Notes under the pieces: generated by a model | What the model was told of the DNA's origin: nothing | Databases searched by the model: none | Seen by the model: only the letters and a program-made list of their open reading frames with translations | Part shown: piece by piece, positions 60,078 to 64,000 of the stretch | Layout of the letters: each line of letters starts with the position of its first letter | How positions within the stretch are numbered: the stretch's first letter is position 1 | Program-made: the position numbers and the translations under genes | Assembly (NCBI RefSeq): GCF_010730355.1 | Contig: NZ_AP022576.1 | Location: 3,162,001 to 3,226,000 of the forward strand | Length of the DNA stretch: 64,000 nt | Origin: Mycobacterium florentinum | Lineage (GTDB): Bacteria > Actinomycetota > Actinomycetes > Mycobacteriales > Mycobacteriaceae | Reading direction: 5' to 3'

Positions 60078-61560
60078 GCCGGTCCCGCCGATCGGCACGC
60101 AGATTTCGGCGCTGGCCGAACTCGCCCCCGACGAGCCGGCGGTCACCTGCGACGGCCTGACCATCACCCGCGGCGAGCTCGACTCCTCGACGAACCGGCT
60201 CGCGCGCGCCTATGCCGAGCGCGGCGTCGGCGTCGGCGACTACGTGACGATGGTGCTGCCCAACTCCATCGAGTGGATCCAGGCCGCCGTGGCGTGCTGG
60301 AAGCTGGGCGCGGTACCGCAACCGCTGTCCGCACGGTTGCCGGCCGCCGAGCTGGCCGGCCTGGTGGAGTTGCGGCCGCCCGCGTTGCTGGTTGGTAGAG
60401 ACCACCCCGAAATACCAAGCGTTCCAGCCGGTTTCACGCCCGACGCGACGCTGTCCGACGCCGCGCTGCCCGAGGCGGTCTCGCCGGTGTGGAAGGCGAT
60501 GGGGTCCGGCGGCAGCACCGGCCGGCCGAAGCTCATCGAGTCCGGCGGCGACAGCCGCATCCCCGCGGCGGTCGGCTATCCGCTGGGCGCGCAACCGGGG
60601 GACACCACCCTGGTGCCGATCCCGCTGTCGCACAACACCGGCTTCACCACCGCGACGATCGCGTTGCTGATGCGCCACCATCTGGTGGTGATGAGCCGGT
60701 TCGACCCGCACGGGTTCCTCCGGCTGATCACCGACCATCGCGTCACGTTCCTGACGACGGTGCCGACGATCATGCAGCGGGCGCTGCCGGTCTACCACGC
60801 CGACCCGGGGGCCTATGACCTCTCGTCGCTGCGGCGTTTCTGGCACATGGGGGCGCCGTGCCCGCCGGCCATCAAGGAGGCGTGGATCAACCTCGTCGGA
60901 CCGGAAGTCGTCTGGGAGCTCTACGGCGGCACCGAACTACAAGCGCTCACCTTCATCTCCGGCGATCAGTGGCTGACCCACCGCGGCTCGGTCGGCGTCG
61001 TGGTGGCCGGCGAGATGCAGGTGCTCGACGACGACGGAAACCCTTGTCCCCCAGGCGTAGTCGGGGAGATCTATATGCGGCCCAGCCCGGGCAGCGCACC
61101 CACCTATCGCTACGTCGGGGCCACGGCGAAAAGCCGCGACGGCTGGGACTCGCTGGGCGATCTGGGCTACTTCGACGCCGACGGGTTCCTGTATCTGTCC
61201 GATCGCCGGGTCGACATGTTCACTGTCGGCGGCCGCAACGTCTATCCCGCGGAGATCGAGAGCGCACTGTCGGCGCACCCGGAAGTGTTGTCCTGCTTGG
61301 TCGTTGGCGTCCCCGACCCGAACGCCGGTGATCTGGGCCAGGTGCCCTACGCGCTGGTGCAGACAATCGACGGCTCCGCTTTGGATGCCGTCGGCGTGCA
61401 GGAGTTCCTGCGCGCCAACATCGCGGGGTACAAGGTGCCGCCCAGCCCGGACTTCGTCGAATTCGTCGACGCACCGCTGCGCGACGACGCCGGCAAGGCC
61501 CGTCGATCGGCGGTGCGCGCCGAGATCATGGCGCGGTTGCCGGTGACCGAGGCGGGCTGA
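60070..61560 (+). CDS. AMP-forming acyl-CoA ligase
   Basis: Acyl/aryl-CoA synthetase of the ANL superfamily, 496 aa. The ATP loop is a variant, MGSGGSTGRPKLIE (around 160). The A5 motif is ELYGGTE, and the hinge reads DLGYFDADGFLYLSDRRVDM. GGRNVYPAEIESAL follows, and the catalytic Lys sits in DAGKARRSAVR near the C-terminus. Bile-acid/steroid-type CoA ligases share this short form, but the substrate is not determined. ATG 60070 overlaps php by eight bases. A lactonase followed by a CoA ligase could open a lactone and activate the acid (inference). I do not recall it at this place in H37Rv. Confidence 0.85.
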   Translation: MSEPVPPIGTQISALAELAPDEPAVTCDGLTITRGELDSSTNRLARAYAERGVGVGDYVTMVLPNSIEWIQAAVACWKLGAVPQPLSARLPAAELAGLVELRPPALLVGRDHPEIPSVPAGFTPDATLSDAALPEAVSPVWKAMGSGGSTGRPKLIESGGDSRIPAAVGYPLGAQPGDTTLVPIPLSHNTGFTTATIALLMRHHLVVMSRFDPHGFLRLITDHRVTFLTTVPTIMQRALPVYHADPGAYDLSSLRRFWHMGAPCPPAIKEAWINLVGPEVVWELYGGTELQALTFISGDQWLTHRGSVGVVVAGEMQVLDDDGNPCPPGVVGEIYMRPSPGSAPTYRYVGATAKSRDGWDSLGDLGYFDADGFLYLSDRRVDMFTVGGRNVYPAEIESALSAHPEVLSCLVVGVPDPNAGDLGQVPYALVQTIDGSALDAVGVQEFLRANIAGYKVPPSPDFVEFVDAPLRDDAGKARRSAVRAEIMARLPVTEAG

Positions 61561-61609
61561 CCAGAGGGCATTGAGAATCTTCCAAGGCCCCGGCACCACG
61601 ATCAGGGCC

Positions 61610-62089
61610 ATGGAGATCGAGCCATTGAGTCCCGAGCTGGTCGAACGTTATCTGCGATCGCGCCACTTGCGATTTTTCCGCAGCGACGACGGCGAGGAAT
61701 TCATGATGGTGCTGTCAAACTACGAGCGGGGCAAGCTGCACGTGAACCTGCGGATCAACGGTTTGCGGCGCGACATCTTGGAGATCTCGGTCAGCCCCGC
61801 CGGCTACTACCAGGCCAGCGACCGCCCGCGCCTGATGGAACTGGTGAACGGCTGGAATCGCGACACCCATTGGCCCAAGGCGTTTGTCCGCGAGACGGCG
61901 CAGCCGAGCCACGTCAACGTGGTCGGTGAGAGCGCCTACCTGCTGACCGATGGCATCCACCTGGACGCCCTGGGCAACTTCATCAAGTCCACCGTCGAGT
62001 ACGGGACCGATTTGATCGAGAAGATCGAGCGGGCCGTCTGCCTGCCGTCGGCCGACGCACTGGAAGAGTGGATGGACCGCACCGGCTAG
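61610..62089 (+). CDS. YbjN-domain protein
   Basis: Cytoplasmic protein of 159 aa with a YbjN-type domain (tertiary fold like type III secretion chaperones), e.g. VERYLRSRHLRFFRSDDGEE at the start and LMELVNGWNRDTHWPKAFVR in the middle. The start ATG 61610 gives MEIEPLSPELVERYL; a TTG at 61571 would add 13 residues. It is 49 bp after the CoA-ligase gene on the same strand and convergent with tmaT (stops overlap). Actinobacterial YbjN proteins often occur near envelope or dehydrogenase genes; function unknown. Confidence 0.7.
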   Translation: MEIEPLSPELVERYLRSRHLRFFRSDDGEEFMMVLSNYERGKLHVNLRINGLRRDILEISVSPAGYYQASDRPRLMELVNGWNRDTHWPKAFVRETAQPSHVNVVGESAYLLTDGIHLDALGNFIKSTVEYGTDLIEKIERAVCLPSADALEEWMDRTG

Positions 62090-63249
62090 GGCGCTATCGC
62101 GTCAGCCTCGGCATCTACCTCCGCAGCGGCCGGCTTCTCGCGTTTCTCCCAGCGGCGCAACGCCTCCCGGCACGGCGACTCGACCAGGGCGTAGCTCACC
62201 GCCGCGATCGCGAAACCGAAGATCAGCGTCAGCACCAACACCGTCGGCATGTTGCCGGTGAACGGGAACGTCCCGACCACCGGGAACACCATCGCCAGGG
62301 CGGCCAGGTGCCAGATGAACAGGCCGTAGGACCAGCGCCCCAGCGTGACCATCCCGGCCGTGCCCAACAGTCGGTGTCGGGTGTCGATGCGATCCAGCAC
62401 CAACGGCGCGACCAACGCGAACGCCACCACCGAGCCCATCGACGTCTTCACCGCGAACTGCGTCGCGGTCCCGGGAATCAGGCCCTCCGGACCCGCCAGC
62501 GGAGACGCGGCCACCAAAAACGCGGCCAGCGCGATGACGGCCATCAGCACCCGCCGGCGCGCCAACCGGTGCGGCAACCCGATCGGGCTGTGCACCCATT
62601 CGGCCAGCAGCACGCCGGCCGCGAACCAGGAGAAGAAGGCCGGCGGCCAGTTCAGCGGATTGCCGGATCCCGAATGCAGGGGCAGCCAGCCCCACGCCCA
62701 GCTGAGGGCCCCCAGCGCGGCGATCGCCGGCACCCGGGCGCGCACCGGAATGCGGCGGGCCAGCAGCGCGAGAATCGGGAGCGCCAGATAGAAACTCACC
62801 TCGACCGACAGGCTCCACATCTGCGTCAGGCCGCCGGTCAGGGTGAGCGGCACATAGATCTGGGTGAGCGTCAGGTTTGCCAGCCACACCGTCAAATTGG
62901 CGTGGTCCGCGTCGGGCAGCAGGGTGAGGATCACGACGACGGCCACCAGATAGGCCGGCATGATGCGGACCACCCGCGATCGCAGGTAGTGGCCGGTGAG
63001 CGGGCGCGGCCCCAGATTCCGGGCGGCCGCCGCATGCCCACGCCACAGCAGGAACCCCGACAACGCGAAGAACACCGCCACGGCGAGGTCGAAGCGGCCG
63101 AAGAGCCGTCCGTCGACACCGCTGGAGTGACCGGTCTGGAAGGCCACGTGTGTGATGACCACACCCATGGCCGCGCAGGCGCGCATACCCTCGACAGCGG
63201 GCAGGAAGCTGCGGGTTCCGCCCACCTGGTCGCCATCGGTCACGATCAC
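62086..63249 (-). CDS. tmaT: Membrane acyltransferase TmaT-like (acyltransferase-3 family)
   Basis: Integral membrane acyltransferase of the OafA/acyltransferase-3 family, 387 aa with about ten helices; ortholog of Rv0228. That gene has been described as TmaT, which O-acetylates trehalose monomycolate for its export. The conserved His of helix 1 is H34 in GMRACAAMGVVITHVAF. Helices run through to SYGLFIWHLAALAM and end with the typical ESPCREALRRW motif. ATG 63249 used. It is divergent from the DUF3068 gene (90 bp), as in H37Rv, where both belong to the mycolate/envelope set. Confidence 0.88.
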   Translation of the reverse strand: MIVTDGDQVGGTRSFLPAVEGMRACAAMGVVITHVAFQTGHSSGVDGRLFGRFDLAVAVFFALSGFLLWRGHAAAARNLGPRPLTGHYLRSRVVRIMPAYLVAVVVILTLLPDADHANLTVWLANLTLTQIYVPLTLTGGLTQMWSLSVEVSFYLALPILALLARRIPVRARVPAIAALGALSWAWGWLPLHSGSGNPLNWPPAFFSWFAAGVLLAEWVHSPIGLPHRLARRRVLMAVIALAAFLVAASPLAGPEGLIPGTATQFAVKTSMGSVVAFALVAPLVLDRIDTRHRLLGTAGMVTLGRWSYGLFIWHLAALAMVFPVVGTFPFTGNMPTVLVLTLIFGFAIAAVSYALVESPCREALRRWEKREKPAAAEVDAEADAIAP

Positions 63250-63339
63250 AGTCTGCCTGCGCTCTGTTACCTGCCGTACCGGGTACTGCTGTTAGGGTCG
63301 AACGGATTTGCCTCGAGCATTTAGGGAGGGCACAGCAAC

Positions 63340-64000
63340 GTGAACCGAGCGGTTATGTTGCGGTTCGCCGCATGCGGAATCATCGGACTCGGGGCTGCCC
63401 TGCTGATCGCCGCGTTGCTGCTGTCGACCTACACCACCGCCAAGATCACCAAGATCCCGCTCAACATCGACACCATGCTGGTCAGCGACGGCACCGGCAC
63501 CGCGCTCGACACCGCGTCGCTGTCCGGCGATCACTTCATCATCAACCAGAACGTGCCGCTGGTTTCCCAACAGCAGATCAGTGTCGAGTCGCCGGCCAAC
63601 GCCGACGTGGTCACGCTGCAGGTCGGCAACTCACTTCGGCGCACCGACAAGCAGAAGGACACCGGGCTGCTGCTGGCGATCGTCGACACCGTCACGCTCA
63701 ACCGCAAGACCGCGATGGCCGTCTCCGACGACACCCACACCGGCGGCGCCGTCCAGAAGCCGCGCACCATCAGCGACGAGAACCCGCCCACCTCGATGCC
63801 GGTTCGCCACGACGGCCTGTCCTACCGATTCCCGTTCCACACCGAGAAGAAGACCTACCCGTATTTCGACCCGATCGCGCAGAAGACCTACGACGTCAAC
63901 TACGACACCCAAGAGGACGTCAACGGGCTGAGCACCTACAAGTTCACCCAGAACATCGGCTACAGCGCCGACGGCAAGCTGGTGGCGCCGGTGAAATACC
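63340..64000 (+). CDS. DUF3068 (PorA-like) envelope protein, N-terminal part (cut by window end)
   Basis: Beginning of the Rv0227c ortholog, a conserved membrane-anchored envelope protein (DUF3068). 220 codons are visible and the frame is still open at base 64000. One N-terminal helix at about residues 9-31 (FAACGIIGLGAALLIAALLL) is followed by a large outside domain containing KIPLNIDTMLVSDGTGTALD and YPYFDPIAQKTYDVNYDTQE. The start is GTG 63340, with AGGGAGG at 63323-63329; ATG 63355 is an alternative. The M. tuberculosis gene is reported as required for growth; exact role not known to me. Confidence 0.85.
   Translation, partial: MNRAVMLRFAACGIIGLGAALLIAALLLSTYTTAKITKIPLNIDTMLVSDGTGTALDTASLSGDHFIINQNVPLVSQQQISVESPANADVVTLQVGNSLRRTDKQKDTGLLLAIVDTVTLNRKTAMAVSDDTHTGGAVQKPRTISDENPPTSMPVRHDGLSYRFPFHTEKKTYPYFDPIAQKTYDVNYDTQEDVNGLSTYKFTQNIGYSADGKLVAPVKY

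Overview
The window is chromosomal DNA of a slow-growing-type nontuberculous Mycobacterium. The evidence is the high G+C coding sequence, the mycolate/arabinan genes (aftD, a TmaT-like acyltransferase), a PPE-family remnant, an AAC(2')-I acetyltransferase and a long run of genes that I recognise as orthologs of M. tuberculosis H37Rv Rv0271c down to Rv0227c. The gene order follows the H37Rv order read in reverse, with gains and losses. Comparisons to H37Rv are from memory of that genome, not from a search.

Layout. 1-6.0 kb: end of fadE6, a Gly/Trp/His-rich secreted protein, an AT-rich gap with 8-bp iterons and an orphan ribbon-helix-helix protein, then fadD2 divergent from a LigD-type polymerase. 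6.1-9.4 kb: FecB2-like lipoprotein, 5-oxoprolinase subunits PxpB/PxpC, aac(2'). 9.6-18.1 kb: nitrate/nitrite assimilation (two tandem NarK-type transporters, the HemD-winged-helix regulator NnaR, a CbiX/SirB chelatase, nirD and nirB). 18.2-21.8 kb: small heat-shock protein under a HAIR/ECF-type promoter, a DUF302 protein plus quinone oxidoreductase divergent from an HxlR regulator, and a PEP-mutase-like enzyme. 21.9-25.8 kb: the Sdh1 succinate dehydrogenase operon. 25.9-33.5 kb: flavin reductase and 2OG-Fe(II) oxygenase, then the beta-oxidation/fatty-acid set fadE5, fadA2, fabG4, htdX, with a shared candidate operator. 33.5-43.3 kb: ClC channel, TetR, lpqI, three tandem DUF2613 genes (one frameshifted), aftD and a lipase-maturation-factor-like protein.

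43.3-50.2 kb is an accessory block lying between the Rv0235c and Rv0234c orthologs: a thioesterase, a second R2lox oxidase in tandem with a membrane-tethered HNH protein, a methyltransferase fragment, DoxX, NAD-formate dehydrogenase, a LysR regulator and an acetolactate-synthase-type TPP enzyme. 50.2-53.3 kb returns to the conserved order (gabD1, the resident R2lox gene, TetR). 53.5-57.3 kb carries a LuxR-type STAND regulator and a decayed PPE gene. 57.3-64.0 kb holds fadE4, the phosphotriesterase-like lactonase gene php, a CoA ligase, a YbjN protein, tmaT and the start of the DUF3068 gene.

The most unusual material is the R2lox-2/membrane-HNH gene pair in the accessory block, the TACTGATT iterons beside the orphan RHH protein, the TTACT-N4-RGTAA sites shared by fadE5 and fadA2/fabG4, and several remnants that mark recombination edges. 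No tRNA, rRNA, CRISPR array or intact insertion sequence was seen.
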